Source: Paucidesulfovibrio longus DSM 6739
GTDB lineage: Bacteria > Desulfobacterota > Desulfovibrionia > Desulfovibrionales > Desulfovibrionaceae
DNA length: 64,000 nucleotides
Assembly (NCBI RefSeq): GCF_000420485.1
Contig: NZ_ATVA01000017.1
Location: forward strand, 203,019 to 267,018
Direction: 5' to 3'
A program made the position numbers and the translations under genes. The notes under the pieces are model-generated. The model saw nothing but the letters and a program-made list of their open reading frames with translations. It searched no databases and had not been told where the DNA came from. This document shows positions 21,254 to 30,034 of the stretch, piece by piece (within the stretch, counting starts at the first letter, position 1; every line of letters begins with the position of its first letter).

Positions 21254-22371
21254 AGGCCCATGCCCTCCAGCAAAATTTCGTTGATCCTGCGCACGTCGAA
21301 ACGCTCCTCGGCCAGGGTCCGCGCTGCCGCGCCCATGCGCGCGGACAGATCAGGCTCCAAAATGAACCGTTTCAGCGCGCCTGACAAGGCGGAAACGTCC
21401 CGGACAGGCACGAGCAGACCGCTTTGGCCGTGGATGACCGCGTCCCGGCAGCCCGGATGATCCGTCGTGACCACTGCCCGGCCCATGGACGCCGCCTCCT
21501 GGAGCGAACGCGGCAGCCCCTCGCCGTAATACGACGGCAGCACCACCACGGAAGCCTCGGCCAGGTGCGGACGCACGTCCGCGACCTCGCCCGGATATTC
21601 CAGCACGCCCTCGGCGACCCAGGAACGCACCTCGGCCTCGCCCACCGCGCCCGGCCCGCGCTCCAGCCCGCCCAGCAGCCGAAAACGCGCCTGCGGAAAC
21701 TCCCGGCGCACCGCGCGCGCGGCAGCGGCGAACTCCGCCACGCCCTTGTCCCGCAGGAGCCGGGCCATGCACAGAAACAGGGGCGGGCCGTCGGGAAGCG
21801 CCGTGCTGGGAAAACGATCCAAATCCACGCCCGTGCCAAAGGTCACGGCGCTCGGCGTGTCCGGCGAGAGCATTCCGTTCTCGCGGAAATACCGCTCGTC
21901 GTCCCTGTTCTGGAAAAATACACGCTCGTTGAAGTGCAGCGCGCCGCGATACAGGCCCCGGACCACGGCGGAAAGCACCCAGGCCGCCGCGCCCACGCCC
22001 TCGAAGGCCCGGCCAAGCCCCGTGACCATGGAATAGATGCGCCGGACACCGGCCCGCTGCGCCGCGAACGAGCCGAAAATCACGGGCTTGATCGTATAGG
22101 AAAGCACGAGGTCGGCGCGCTCCTCCACCAGGGCCGCGCGCAGGTCCAACACGGCGCGCAGGTCCGCATACGGGTTCAGCCCCCGGCGGGAAAGGCGCAC
22201 CGCGCGAAAGCCCACGCCCCAGGACGCCAGCGCCTCGTCCACGCCCTCAGCCTCGGCCCCGCCCGGAGCGAGCGCGCAGACCTCATGCCCCTGGGCGCGC
22301 ATGGCCCGCAGCAGCGGGCCGCGAAAATTCACCAGGGAAGGGGCGTATCCAGCGATTATGCAAATTTTCAT
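21247..22371 (-). CDS. Glycosyltransferase family 4 (PglA-like)
   Basis: A 374-residue GT-B glycosyltransferase. The N-terminal domain is of the glycosyl_transf_4 type (IAGYAPSLVNFRGPLLRAMRAQGHEV), and the C-terminal donor-binding domain contains CMARLLRDKGVAEFAAAA and the E-x7-E region PSYYGEGLPRSLQEAASMG. Its position directly upstream of pglC suggests it adds the second sugar, as PglA does in Campylobacter; this is inferred from context. It is the first gene of the tight pglC-uspA string and follows an intergenic repeat block. Confidence 0.88.
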   Translation of the reverse strand: MKICIIAGYAPSLVNFRGPLLRAMRAQGHEVCALAPGGAEAEGVDEALASWGVGFRAVRLSRRGLNPYADLRAVLDLRAALVEERADLVLSYTIKPVIFGSFAAQRAGVRRIYSMVTGLGRAFEGVGAAAWVLSAVVRGLYRGALHFNERVFFQNRDDERYFRENGMLSPDTPSAVTFGTGVDLDRFPSTALPDGPPLFLCMARLLRDKGVAEFAAAARAVRREFPQARFRLLGGLERGPGAVGEAEVRSWVAEGVLEYPGEVADVRPHLAEASVVVLPSYYGEGLPRSLQEAASMGRAVVTTDHPGCRDAVIHGQSGLLVPVRDVSALSGALKRFILEPDLSARMGAAARTLAEERFDVRRINEILLEGMGLC

Positions 22372-22390
22372 GTTGGTCTGGAAAAGCCTT

Positions 22391-22656
22391 CCGGGGGGAA
22401 CCCTTTCTTGCAGAAAGGGTTCCCCCCGGACCCCCTTCCCAAAGACCGTTCACAGGCTGAACGCCTTCGGCGTCCAGCGGCGTCTTGCAAGCCTCCTCCT
22501 TCGAAACGGGCTGCGCCCGTTTCGAAGCGCGCTCCGTTGCGCACCGCAGGCTTGCCCGCATTCACGACAAACCTCGAAGCTCCGGCCCCGACCGCGCGCA
22601 GCGCGGGCGGCGAATGGGGGTCCAGGGGGCCGCGGGCCCCTTGGCCGCCGGAGGCT
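22391..22656. repeat. Composite intergenic repeat block of several palindromes
   Basis: The 291-base gap between the glycosyltransferase and asparagine synthase genes holds no gene. It contains a perfect 17-bp inverted repeat with a 5-base loop (22391-22429, arms CCGGGGGGAACCCTTTC), an 11-bp inverted repeat (22500-22526, arms TTCGAAACGGG), and a GGGGGTCC..GGGGGCC..GGCCGCCGGAGGC module (22616-22656). Closely similar modules occur at 28463-28500 and, less well conserved, near 59592 and at the right edge. They form strong RNA hairpins after gene ends and may stop transcription or protect mRNA ends. Confidence 0.75.
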
Positions 22657-22662
22657 TGTCTT

Positions 22663-24588
22663 TTATATCCAGCGCTCCAGCCAGGCCTGAAGCATGAGCA
22701 CGTTCCAAAGCTTGTATTCGTTGTCGGCCCTGCCCGCGAGGTGGTCCTTCCAGGCCTTGCGGATGGGCGCGGGCCGCAGCAGCCCCTGTTCTTCCAGGCG
22801 CTTCTCGGCGAGCAGCTCCTCGGCCCAGGGGCGCAGCGCCGTGCGCAGCCATGGGCCCAGGGGAATGCCGAATCCGGTCTTGGGCCGCTCGAACAGCCCG
22901 CGCGGCACGTGCCGCTCCAGCACGCGGCGCAGGAGCAGCTTGCCGCGTCCCGGCTCGGCCTGCATTTCCGGCGGCAGGGTCGCGGCGAACTCCACGACCT
23001 TGTGGTCGAGATAGGGCGCGCGCGTCTCCAGGGAAACGCTCATGGCGGCCCGGTCCACCTTCACGAGGATGTCGTCGGGCAGGTAGGTCGCGGCGTCCAT
23101 GTACTGCATCCAGCGGGCGAAGCCGAGATTCTCCGGCCATTCGCCGGGCCGCTGCCAGAGCTGGAGCGGTTCGGTCCCGCGCACGAGCAGGGAGGCCGGG
23201 TCCGGCCAGATCGAGGCCAGCAGGGCGTACATTTCCTCGCGCGTCCCGGCGGGCATGGCCTGGGCGAGCTTGTGCAGCTTCTGGCCGGGCGTGCGCTGGC
23301 GGTATTTTTCCGGCAGGACCGCGCCGAGCAGGCCGAAGGCGGTGTCCAGGCTGCGCGGGGAGGCCGCGCGCAGGGCCGCGGCAAAGGCCCGCCGCAGGGG
23401 CGCGGGCACCCGCGAGATGCGGTTCCAGAGTTCCGGAGCCCAGAAATGTCGATTGTAGCCCGCGAAGAATTCATCCCCTCCGTCCCCGGACAGGCAGACC
23501 GCGACGTGCTCGCGGGTCAGGCCGCAGACGAGGCGCGTGGGCAGCTGCGAGGCGTCCGCAAAGGGCTCGTCGTAGATTTCCGGCAGCAGCCCCACCAGCT
23601 CCAGGGCGTCCTCCGGCCGCGCGACCAGCTCGGTGTGTTCCGTGCCGAGGTGCGCGGCCACGGCGCGGGCGTGGGCGGCCTCGTCGTAGGCCGGGTCCGC
23701 GGAGCCGATGGTGAAGGTGCGCACCCGGCCCGGATTTTCGGCCTGCATCAGGGCCACGATCAGGGAGGAATCGATGCCGCCGGAAAGCAGCGCGCCCAGG
23801 GGCACGTCCGCGAGCATCTGGCCGCGCACGGCCTCGCGCAGCAGGGCTTCCAGCCTGTCGGCGGCGTCGCAGGGGCTGCCGTCGAAGGGTTCGGCGGCTT
23901 CGAGCGTTTCGCGCAGCGACCAGTAAGGTTCCGGCTCGTGCATGCCGTCCATGTCCACCCGGAGCATGTGTCCGGGCTGGAGCTTCTTCGCGTCGCGGTA
24001 GATGGTGCGCGGGCCGGGCACGTAGGAATGGCGCAGGTAGCCCGCCAGGGCCTCGCGGTCGATCTCCGGGTCGAATTCCGGGTGGGCGCGCAGGGCCTTG
24101 AGTTCCGAGGCGAAGAGAAAGGTCTGGCCGATGCGGGCGTAGTAGAGGGGCTTCTCGCCCAGGCGGTCGCGCGCCAGAAGCAGCGTGCGCAGCCGCGCGT
24201 CCCAGAAGGCGAAGGAGAACATGCCCCGCAGGCGTTCCAGGGCCTTTTCGGGCCGCCAGCGCTCCAGCCCGGCCAGGAGCGTCTCCGTGTCGGAGGTTCC
24301 CCGCCAGGAGCGCGGGCCGAGCTGTTCGCGCAGCTCCAGATGGTTGTAGATCTCGCCGTTGAGCACGAGCGTGCAGCGGCCGTCCTCCGAGGTCATGGGC
24401 TGGGCCCCGGCCTCGGACAGGTCGAGGATGCTCAGGCGGCGGTGCCCCAGCGCCAGGCTGCGGTCCAGGTACACGCCGTCCGCGTCCGGGCCGCGGTGGG
24501 CCAGGGTGGCGGTCATGGCGCGCACCGCCCCTTCCAGTTCGGAGGAAGGCAGCGCGGCGAGAGTATGGATTCCTGCGATTCCGCACAT
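22663..24588 (-). CDS. asnB: Glutamine-hydrolysing asparagine synthase-like amidotransferase
   Basis: A 641-residue class II glutamine amidotransferase fused to an ATP-pyrophosphatase/synthetase domain. The start at 24588 places the nucleophile Cys directly after Met (MCGIAGIH), as the chemistry requires. Glutamine-binding motifs RLSILDLSEAGAQPM and LNGEIYNH follow, and the ATP-binding loop SGGIDSS is at about 269-275. Many such enzymes make asparagine; others in surface-polysaccharide clusters amidate uronic-acid sugars. Lying next to glycan genes, this one could do either. It is separated from the glycosyltransferase by the repeat block and is likely its own unit. Confidence 0.9.
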   Translation of the reverse strand: MCGIAGIHTLAALPSSELEGAVRAMTATLAHRGPDADGVYLDRSLALGHRRLSILDLSEAGAQPMTSEDGRCTLVLNGEIYNHLELREQLGPRSWRGTSDTETLLAGLERWRPEKALERLRGMFSFAFWDARLRTLLLARDRLGEKPLYYARIGQTFLFASELKALRAHPEFDPEIDREALAGYLRHSYVPGPRTIYRDAKKLQPGHMLRVDMDGMHEPEPYWSLRETLEAAEPFDGSPCDAADRLEALLREAVRGQMLADVPLGALLSGGIDSSLIVALMQAENPGRVRTFTIGSADPAYDEAAHARAVAAHLGTEHTELVARPEDALELVGLLPEIYDEPFADASQLPTRLVCGLTREHVAVCLSGDGGDEFFAGYNRHFWAPELWNRISRVPAPLRRAFAAALRAASPRSLDTAFGLLGAVLPEKYRQRTPGQKLHKLAQAMPAGTREEMYALLASIWPDPASLLVRGTEPLQLWQRPGEWPENLGFARWMQYMDAATYLPDDILVKVDRAAMSVSLETRAPYLDHKVVEFAATLPPEMQAEPGRGKLLLRRVLERHVPRGLFERPKTGFGIPLGPWLRTALRPWAEELLAEKRLEEQGLLRPAPIRKAWKDHLAGRADNEYKLWNVLMLQAWLERWI

Positions 24589-24714
24589 ATATACTCTCAT
24601 TAACAGCCGGACGAAACGCGGGCAAGCCGCAAGGACGCCCGGATCGAATTGCGCCAGGCCCGGCCCCGGCCCTCTCCGGTTGCGGGGGGTGCGGCTTTGG
24701 AGTACAGGAGTGCC

Positions 24715-26094
24715 ATGAGCATTTCCGCGCGTTTCCGGGCTGTTGCGGCCCCTGCCCGCGCCGGGTTCGTCGCCCGCGCGCTCGTGGCGGCTTGCCTGCT
24801 GGCGGCGCTCGCGGCCTGCGCCGCGCCCTATCCCGCGCCGGAAAACGCCTACCAGGGCCTGACCCTGGCGCAATACCTGGCCGCGACCCGCGACGGGCAG
24901 GCCTTCAAGGTGGCCGACCTCTACGAGCCGCCCCCCGTGGTGGGGGAAACGCCCACGGGCCTGGGCAGCTTCGGTCCCGGCTACGCCCTGCTCTCGACCG
25001 GGCCGACGATCCTGGACCTGGCCCAGGGCGCCACGACATATCAAAGCTTTTCGACCGCGCTGGCCGTGGGCCTTGCGGACGGCGACGTCCGCGTCTACGG
25101 CGCGCGCTCCTGTCCCGGCATGGACCAGCCCGTCCAGGGCGCTCCGCGCAATCTGGCCTGGGGGCCGCAGGCCCGCTACCTCGCGGTCATGGGCCGGGAT
25201 CCGGCCGCTGTATTCGTGTACGACACGGAAAAATGCCACCTCGACGAAATCATCCAGCTCCCCGAAGCGATCGCGGCCCTGGCCCTTTCCCCTTCGGGCG
25301 ACCTGCTCGCCGCTGCGGCCGAGGACGGACGGATCTGGATCGGCCCGCCCAGGGGCAAGAAGCGCCCCGCGGCCGAGGCGGGCCAGCCCCTGCTCGCGCT
25401 GGGCTTCGGCCCGGACGGCGGCGTGCTCTTCACGGTCACGCCCGGCGGCGTCGTGACCCTGATCGACGTGCGCGAAGGCCAGGTGCTCGAACGCTTCAAG
25501 GCCAGGGGCGGGCCGTTCGACTCCGCGCGCTTCCAGGACCACTACATCGTGCTGACCACGCGGGAAGGACGGCGGCTGGCCTGGGATCTGACCACGCGCA
25601 GGCAGGTGCCCTTCAGCCGCAAGCTGGCGCAGTTCTTCATCGACGACGGGGTGCTGCGCTACCGCACCTGGAACGGCGCGCTGCACCTGACCCCGTATCC
25701 GGACGAGCCGCGCTTCGAGGTGGAATACGCGGACTCGCGCGGGCTGATCCGGATCCTCGACCTGGACGGACGGACCCGCTACTACGACCGCATCACGGGC
25801 CGGGAAACCACCGGGGCCTACGCTGCGGACTGGCAGCCCCTGCCCACCAACGACAAAGGCAATTTCTGCATCGGCGGGCAGTGCTACATGCTCACGGACC
25901 GGGCCTTCCAATGGGACCACGACGTGCTGCTCTGCCGCAGCGTGCCCGGCGTGGGCTGGTTCCTCTGGTGGGTCAAGAGCGAGCAGCCCGACCAGTTCAG
26001 CCCCCTGCCCGACCATCTGCCCGTGCGCGAAACGCTGCTGGCGGACGAGGCCGTGGAGTGGGCTCCCGTGTCGCCGCCGCCCGACTTCCCCTAA
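24715..26094 (+). CDS. Lipoprotein with beta-propeller-like (WD40-like) repeats
   Basis: A 459-residue predicted lipoprotein. A long signal region ends in a lipobox near LAALAACAAP, so it should be anchored in the envelope. The body has repeated short beta-strand units, such as LALSPSGDLLAAAAEDGRIWIG and LLALGFGPDGGVLFTVTPGGVVTLIDV, that resemble WD40/YVTN-like propeller blades. The later part has a Cys pair (CIGGQCYM) and an aromatic region (GWFLWWVKS). AGGAG precedes the ATG by five bases. I do not know the function; its partner may be the convergently unrelated glycan locus only by position. Confidence 0.8.
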   Translation: MSISARFRAVAAPARAGFVARALVAACLLAALAACAAPYPAPENAYQGLTLAQYLAATRDGQAFKVADLYEPPPVVGETPTGLGSFGPGYALLSTGPTILDLAQGATTYQSFSTALAVGLADGDVRVYGARSCPGMDQPVQGAPRNLAWGPQARYLAVMGRDPAAVFVYDTEKCHLDEIIQLPEAIAALALSPSGDLLAAAAEDGRIWIGPPRGKKRPAAEAGQPLLALGFGPDGGVLFTVTPGGVVTLIDVREGQVLERFKARGGPFDSARFQDHYIVLTTREGRRLAWDLTTRRQVPFSRKLAQFFIDDGVLRYRTWNGALHLTPYPDEPRFEVEYADSRGLIRILDLDGRTRYYDRITGRETTGAYAADWQPLPTNDKGNFCIGGQCYMLTDRAFQWDHDVLLCRSVPGVGWFLWWVKSEQPDQFSPLPDHLPVRETLLADEAVEWAPVSPPPDFP

Positions 26095-26218
26095 CCCCCC
26101 GACGCCACCCCCGGCGCGCCGGACCGAACACCGCCCTTGCGCAGGCCCGCAAAAATCGCTACCGCCTTGGAAACCCCACTTCGCCCAGACGGCGAAAGCA
26201 CATAAGAGGACATCCAAC

Positions 26219-27346
26219 ATGGGCATTCCCTTCATCGATCTCAAGACCCAGTACGCACGCATCCAGGAACAGGTGAACCGGAACATCCAGAACGTGCTGG
26301 AACACGGCCAGTACATCATGGGTCCGGAAATCCGCGAGTTCGAGGCCAAGGCCGCGGCCTTCGCCGGAACGAAGCACGCGCTCTCCTGCGGCTCAGGCAC
26401 GGACGCCCTGGTCCTGGCCCTGATGGCCCTGGGCATCGGCCCCGGCGACGCCGTGCTGACCACGCCCTTCACCTTCATGGCCACGGCCGAAACCATCGCC
26501 CTGGTGGGCGCGGTCCCGGTCTTCGTGGACATCGATCCGGCCACCTACAACATGGACTCGGACAAGCTCGCCGCCGCCCTGGCCGGGCTCAAGGCCTCCC
26601 GGCCCGACCTGACCCCCAAGGCGGTCATGCCCGTGGACCTCTTCGGCCTGGCCTGCGACTACGACCGCATCCTGGACATCGCCAAATCCAACGGGCTCAA
26701 GGTCATCGTGGACGGCGCACAGTCCTTCGGCGCGGAGTACAACGGCACGAAGACCGCGGCCCTGGGCGATGTGGCCTGCACCTCGTTCTTTCCGGCCAAG
26801 CCGCTCGGCTGCTACGGCGACGGCGGCGCCTGCTTCACCGATTCGGACGAAATCCAGGCGCTCATGGTTTCCCTGCGCGTCCACGGCCAGGGCACGGACA
26901 AGTACGAGAACGTGCGCATCGGCATGAACGGCCGCATGGACACGATCCAGGCCGCCGTGCTGCTGCCCAAGCTCGAAATCTTCCCGGAAGAGATCCGGCT
27001 GCGCAACGAGGTGGCCGCGCGCTACGCCGAGGGCCTGAAAAACAGCGGGCTGGTGCTCCCCGTGGTGCCCGAGGGCTGCGTCAGCGTCTGGGCGCAATAC
27101 TCGGTGCTGGCCGGCAGCGGCGAGGAGCGCACCGCGATCCAGGCCAGGCTCAAGGAGGCGGGCGTGCCCACGGCCATCTACTATCCCAAGCCGCTGCACC
27201 TCCAGACCGCGTTCGCGAACCTGGGCCACAAGCCCGGCGACATGCCCGTGAGCGAGGCCGTCGGAGAGCGCATCTTCTCCCTGCCCATGTCCCCCTACCT
27301 CGCCGAGGCGGACCAGCAGACCATCTGCGCCGCGCTCTGCGGCTGA
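26219..27346 (+). CDS. DegT/DnrJ/EryC1 sugar aminotransferase (WbpE/WlbC-like)
   Basis: A 375-residue PLP-dependent nucleotide-sugar aminotransferase. It opens with IPFIDLKTQYARI, the form seen in WbpE/WlbC enzymes that aminate UDP-3-keto-GlcNAcA, continues with ALSCGSGTDALVLALMALG, VDGAQSFGAEYNG, and has the PLP lysine in SFFPAKPLGCYGDGG. AGAGGA lies seven bases before the ATG. It is the third DegT-family enzyme within 10 kb, but on the opposite strand from the pgl-like group and without visible partner dehydrogenases, so the sugar it makes cannot be fixed from context. Confidence 0.9.
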   Translation: MGIPFIDLKTQYARIQEQVNRNIQNVLEHGQYIMGPEIREFEAKAAAFAGTKHALSCGSGTDALVLALMALGIGPGDAVLTTPFTFMATAETIALVGAVPVFVDIDPATYNMDSDKLAAALAGLKASRPDLTPKAVMPVDLFGLACDYDRILDIAKSNGLKVIVDGAQSFGAEYNGTKTAALGDVACTSFFPAKPLGCYGDGGACFTDSDEIQALMVSLRVHGQGTDKYENVRIGMNGRMDTIQAAVLLPKLEIFPEEIRLRNEVAARYAEGLKNSGLVLPVVPEGCVSVWAQYSVLAGSGEERTAIQARLKEAGVPTAIYYPKPLHLQTAFANLGHKPGDMPVSEAVGERIFSLPMSPYLAEADQQTICAALCG

Positions 27347-27357
27347 CCGGAGCGGGG

Positions 27358-28428
27358 ATGCGCGTTCTCGACTTCGCCCATCCCGACCCGCAGACGAAAA
27401 CGAACGGGCCGCGACTGCGGCCCGTTTTTCTGCCCTTTGCGGGCTGTCCGCACCGCTGCGCCTTCTGCGGGCAGCATCTCCAGACCGGACAGCGCGCCCG
27501 GCCCCTGGCCGAGATGCACCGCGCGCTGCGGAATGATCTGGAATCCGCCCGCGCCGCCATGGCCGCCGGACAGACCCGCCCCCTGGAGCTGGCCTTCTAC
27601 GGCGGCACCTTCACGGCCCTGCCCGATTCCGATTCCGGTCCCTGGCCCGAACGATTCCTGAACCTGGCCGCGGAATACCGCGCCCTCGGCGTGGTCGGGC
27701 GCGTGCGCTGCTCCACCCGGCCCGACCGCACCGATCCCGAAATGCTCGCCCGGCTGAAGAGCCTGGGGCTGGACATGGTCGAGCTGGGCGTCCAGAGCTT
27801 CGACGACGCGGCCCTGGCCGCGTCGGGAAGAGGCTATGACGGGGAAACGGCCCGAAAGGGCTGCGAGAACGTGCGCGCGGCCGGGCTGCGGCTCGGCGTG
27901 CAGCTCATGCCCGGGCTGCCCGGCGACAGGCCGGGCGAACCGGACGGCACCTTCCGGCGCGATATCGAGATGACCGCCGCGCTCCGGCCCGACGCGGCCC
28001 GGCTCTATCCCTGCCTCGTCATCGAGGGCACGCCCCTGGCGCAGACGTGGCGCGCCGGAGGCTACCGGCCCTGGTCCCTGGAACGCGCACGCGCCGAGCT
28101 GGCCCACGGACTGGAGCGGCTCTGGTCGGCCGGCGTCCCGGTGATCCGCATCGGCCTGCACCCGGAAGCGGACCTGCTGCCCGGCATCCTGGCCGGGCCG
28201 TGGCATCCGGCCCTGGGGCAGATGGTCCGCTCCCTGGCCCTCTGCGCGCATGTCCTGGCGCGGGCGCGGGAACTGGGCAGCGGCCCCAAGAGCCTGCAAA
28301 CGCCCCGCCGCTTCTCCGGCGAGATCATGGGCCACAAGCGCGAACTCTGGGAAAGGTGGAAGCGGGCGCGCATTCGCATCGAATTTCATGAGGGAGAGAC
28401 GTTTCGGCTGGCCCTTGCAACGCCCTGA
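27358..28428 (+). CDS. Radical SAM protein (Elp3-like core, no acetyltransferase domain)
   Basis: A 356-residue radical SAM enzyme. The cluster motif CPHRCAFC (CxxxCxxC, near residues 31-38) and the SAM-binding GG-type motif AFYGGTFTALP are present, followed by VELGVQSFDDAALAASGRGYDG, a pattern shared with Elp3-like and HemN-like oxygen-independent enzymes. The HAT acetyltransferase domain of true Elp3 is missing; the C-terminus is a short basic tail. It starts 11 bases after the aminotransferase stop, so the two are probably co-transcribed. Substrate unknown; RNA modification is a family-based guess. Confidence 0.87.
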   Translation: MRVLDFAHPDPQTKTNGPRLRPVFLPFAGCPHRCAFCGQHLQTGQRARPLAEMHRALRNDLESARAAMAAGQTRPLELAFYGGTFTALPDSDSGPWPERFLNLAAEYRALGVVGRVRCSTRPDRTDPEMLARLKSLGLDMVELGVQSFDDAALAASGRGYDGETARKGCENVRAAGLRLGVQLMPGLPGDRPGEPDGTFRRDIEMTAALRPDAARLYPCLVIEGTPLAQTWRAGGYRPWSLERARAELAHGLERLWSAGVPVIRIGLHPEADLLPGILAGPWHPALGQMVRSLALCAHVLARARELGSGPKSLQTPRRFSGEIMGHKRELWERWKRARIRIEFHEGETFRLALATP

Positions 28429-28435
28429 AACGCGA

Positions 28436-28500
28436 CCGCCCCGCTTTCGCGGGGCGGAAAACGGGGGTCCGGGGGCCACTGGCCCCCGGCCGCCGGAGGC
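28436..28500. repeat. Two-hairpin intergenic repeat
   Basis: A 9-bp stem (arms CCGCCCCGC / GCGGGGCGG, TTTC loop, 28436-28457) is followed by the GGGGGTCC..CCGGGGGCC-ACT-GGCCCCCGG..CCGCCGGAGGC module. The second part matches the module at 22616-22656. It fills the gap between the convergent radical SAM and DUF169 genes and has no T-run, so it is not a classical terminator. Confidence 0.7.
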
Positions 28501-28538
28501 ATTCCCTCTCCTCCTGCCGTTTCGGTCTGAACGCTTGG

Positions 28539-29363
28539 CTATTCCTCGCCCCAGGCCTTGGCGCTGCGGGCGATCTTCTTCCGCTGGCCCTGCCAGGTCG
28601 CGGTGCTCAGGAACGATTCCTCCCAGCGCTCAATCATGTCCAAATACAGGGCGTAGGGCACGGTCATGTAAAGCTCGTCCGTCTTCAGGAACTTGCGCAT
28701 GGACGGATCCCAGCCGCCGAGCACGGCGCGGGTGCGGCCCGTGGCCCGATACGTGCGCGGCCAGGAAACCATGTTGCCGCAGCCCGGTCCCCAGGGCGAG
28801 GCCACGACCTCGGCGTCGTTGGTCAGGAACGCGGCGTATTGATGCAGCCCGCTCATGCTTTCGGGCCGTGCGAAAAAGGTCACGAATTCCGGGTCGTGCT
28901 TGAGCGGCTCGAAATCGCCGACCTTGCGGAACACGAGATAGGGATTGGGCGCGGGCAGAGGATCCATGCACTGGAACATGCTCTTGAAGGAATCCGGCCC
29001 GTCCAGGTAGTGCTCGGTTTCCATGCCTTCGGGCAGCCCGCAGCTGACGTAGCGGGCGATGAAGTCGTAGGGGCCTTTTTGAAAGCCCACGTACTGCGTT
29101 CCGCCGGGGCAGCCGGGATGGTCCGCGCTGGTCCAGGCCGCGCCGCCTTTCTTGCGCAGCACCCAGACGTGCTTGATCAGGCAGGAGAACCGCTCGAACG
29201 CCGGGCGGAAATCGGCCCGGCCCTTTTCCTCCTGTTCCAGGGTGGGCATGTCGCAGTCCGGGGGGTGGTTGTCGGAATCGGGCTTTTCCGCCTCGTAGGC
29301 CCAGGCGACCGGCTCTTCGGTGATGCCGAGAATGTCGAGGAAAGATTGCAGCTTGGAGTTCAT
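28539..29363 (-). CDS. DUF169 family protein
   Basis: A 274-residue soluble protein of the DUF169 family, common in anaerobes and of unknown function. Recognisable features are the EEPVAWAYEAE start, a Cys-containing core (CLIKHVWVLRKKGG, HPGCPGGTQYVGF, SCGLPEG) and the WGPGCGNMVSWPRTY segment, with several conserved Cys that could bind a metal or cluster. GGAGG stands seven bases before the ATG. The ATG overlaps the stop of the marR gene by four bases (ATGA), so the regulator and this protein are made from one mRNA and probably answer the same signal. Confidence 0.85.
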   Translation of the reverse strand: MNSKLQSFLDILGITEEPVAWAYEAEKPDSDNHPPDCDMPTLEQEEKGRADFRPAFERFSCLIKHVWVLRKKGGAAWTSADHPGCPGGTQYVGFQKGPYDFIARYVSCGLPEGMETEHYLDGPDSFKSMFQCMDPLPAPNPYLVFRKVGDFEPLKHDPEFVTFFARPESMSGLHQYAAFLTNDAEVVASPWGPGCGNMVSWPRTYRATGRTRAVLGGWDPSMRKFLKTDELYMTVPYALYLDMIERWEESFLSTATWQGQRKKIARSAKAWGEE

Positions 29364-29869
29364 CGATCGTCCTCCGTGAGAGTGTTCAGGTTGGCGATCA
29401 TACGCCTGGCGAGGTCGAAGAAGAGTTCGGCCTCCTCGGCGCTGAGTCCGCGTACGGCTTGCTTGTTGACTTGGTGGGCGGCGTCCAGCACCTCGACCTC
29501 CAGCGCGCGGGATTTCTCCGTGAGCAGGATGCGCGCGCTGCGCCTGTCCGAAGGGTCGGCCCTGCGGGTGATCAGCCCGTCCCGCTCCATGCGCGTCAGG
29601 GTCCGGGCCATGGTGGACTGGTCCACGCCCAGGCAGCGGCAAAGCTCGGCCTGGGTGCGCTGATCCTTTTCCCAGAGCCAGACCAGGGTTCCGAACTGTC
29701 CGGCGCAGATGCCCAGCGGCTCCAATCGCCGGGCCAGCCGATTCATGAATCGCCGCGAAAGCTGGTTCGTCCAATACCCCGGAGCCTTCTCCCGCTGGAA
29801 GCAGCTTCCGAGCGCGGTTTCAGCGCAGTGTTCCGTTCCGGTTTCCATTGCAGATTCGATCGCAGTCAT
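29360..29869 (-). CDS. MarR-family transcriptional regulator
   Basis: A 169-residue winged-helix dimeric regulator. The MarR core runs from YWTNQLSRRFMNRLARRLEPLGICAGQFGTL through the recognition helix QAELCRCLGVDQSTMARTLTRMERDGLI and the wing TRRADPSDRRSARILLTEKS. The N-terminus carries two Cys (HCAETALGSC) that could form a redox switch; this is speculative. GGAGG precedes the start at 29869. The DUF169 gene is coupled downstream. Two palindromes overlapping the core promoter indicate that it represses itself. Confidence 0.93.
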   Translation of the reverse strand: MTAIESAMETGTEHCAETALGSCFQREKAPGYWTNQLSRRFMNRLARRLEPLGICAGQFGTLVWLWEKDQRTQAELCRCLGVDQSTMARTLTRMERDGLITRRADPSDRRSARILLTEKSRALEVEVLDAAHQVNKQAVRGLSAEEAELFFDLARRMIANLNTLTEDDR

Positions 29870-29883
29870 CGGCCCTCCGAATA

Positions 29884-29917
29884 CATGGCTTGCCATGAAC
29901 ATGCATGGCTTGCCATG
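29884..29917. promoter_or_regulatory. Twin palindromic operator upstream of marR
   Basis: The 14-base sequence CATGGCTTGCCATG occurs twice, at 29884-29897 and 29904-29917. Each copy is a perfect 6-bp inverted repeat around TT, and their centres are 20 bases apart, about two helical turns. One copy exactly fills the -35/-10 spacer and the other covers the region just after the -10. This fits two MarR dimers bound on one DNA face. Confidence 0.75.
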
Positions 29918-29926
29918 CGTTGTCAA
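29898..29926 (-). promoter_or_regulatory. Sigma-70-type promoter of marR-DUF169
   Basis: On the minus strand a perfect -35 box TTGACA (29926-29921) is followed after 17 bases by CATGTT (29903-29898), a weak -10. It lies 29 bases before the start codon and is overlapped by both operator palindromes. Confidence 0.5.
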
Positions 29927-30034
29927 GCAGGCTTCCACGGGGCTTGATAGCCACCTCTTGCGAACCCGAAAAAAGAGGGGTGCGGCGTCTTTCAATTCGC
30001 GGCGAAAGCGGCTACACTTCGCGATTAAGCAATC

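Noticed and set aside
24601..26544. N-terminal extension of the asparagine synthase frame
   Set aside because: Class II amidotransferases need Cys right after the initiator Met, which occurs only at 24588. The extension is antisense to the lipoprotein gene.
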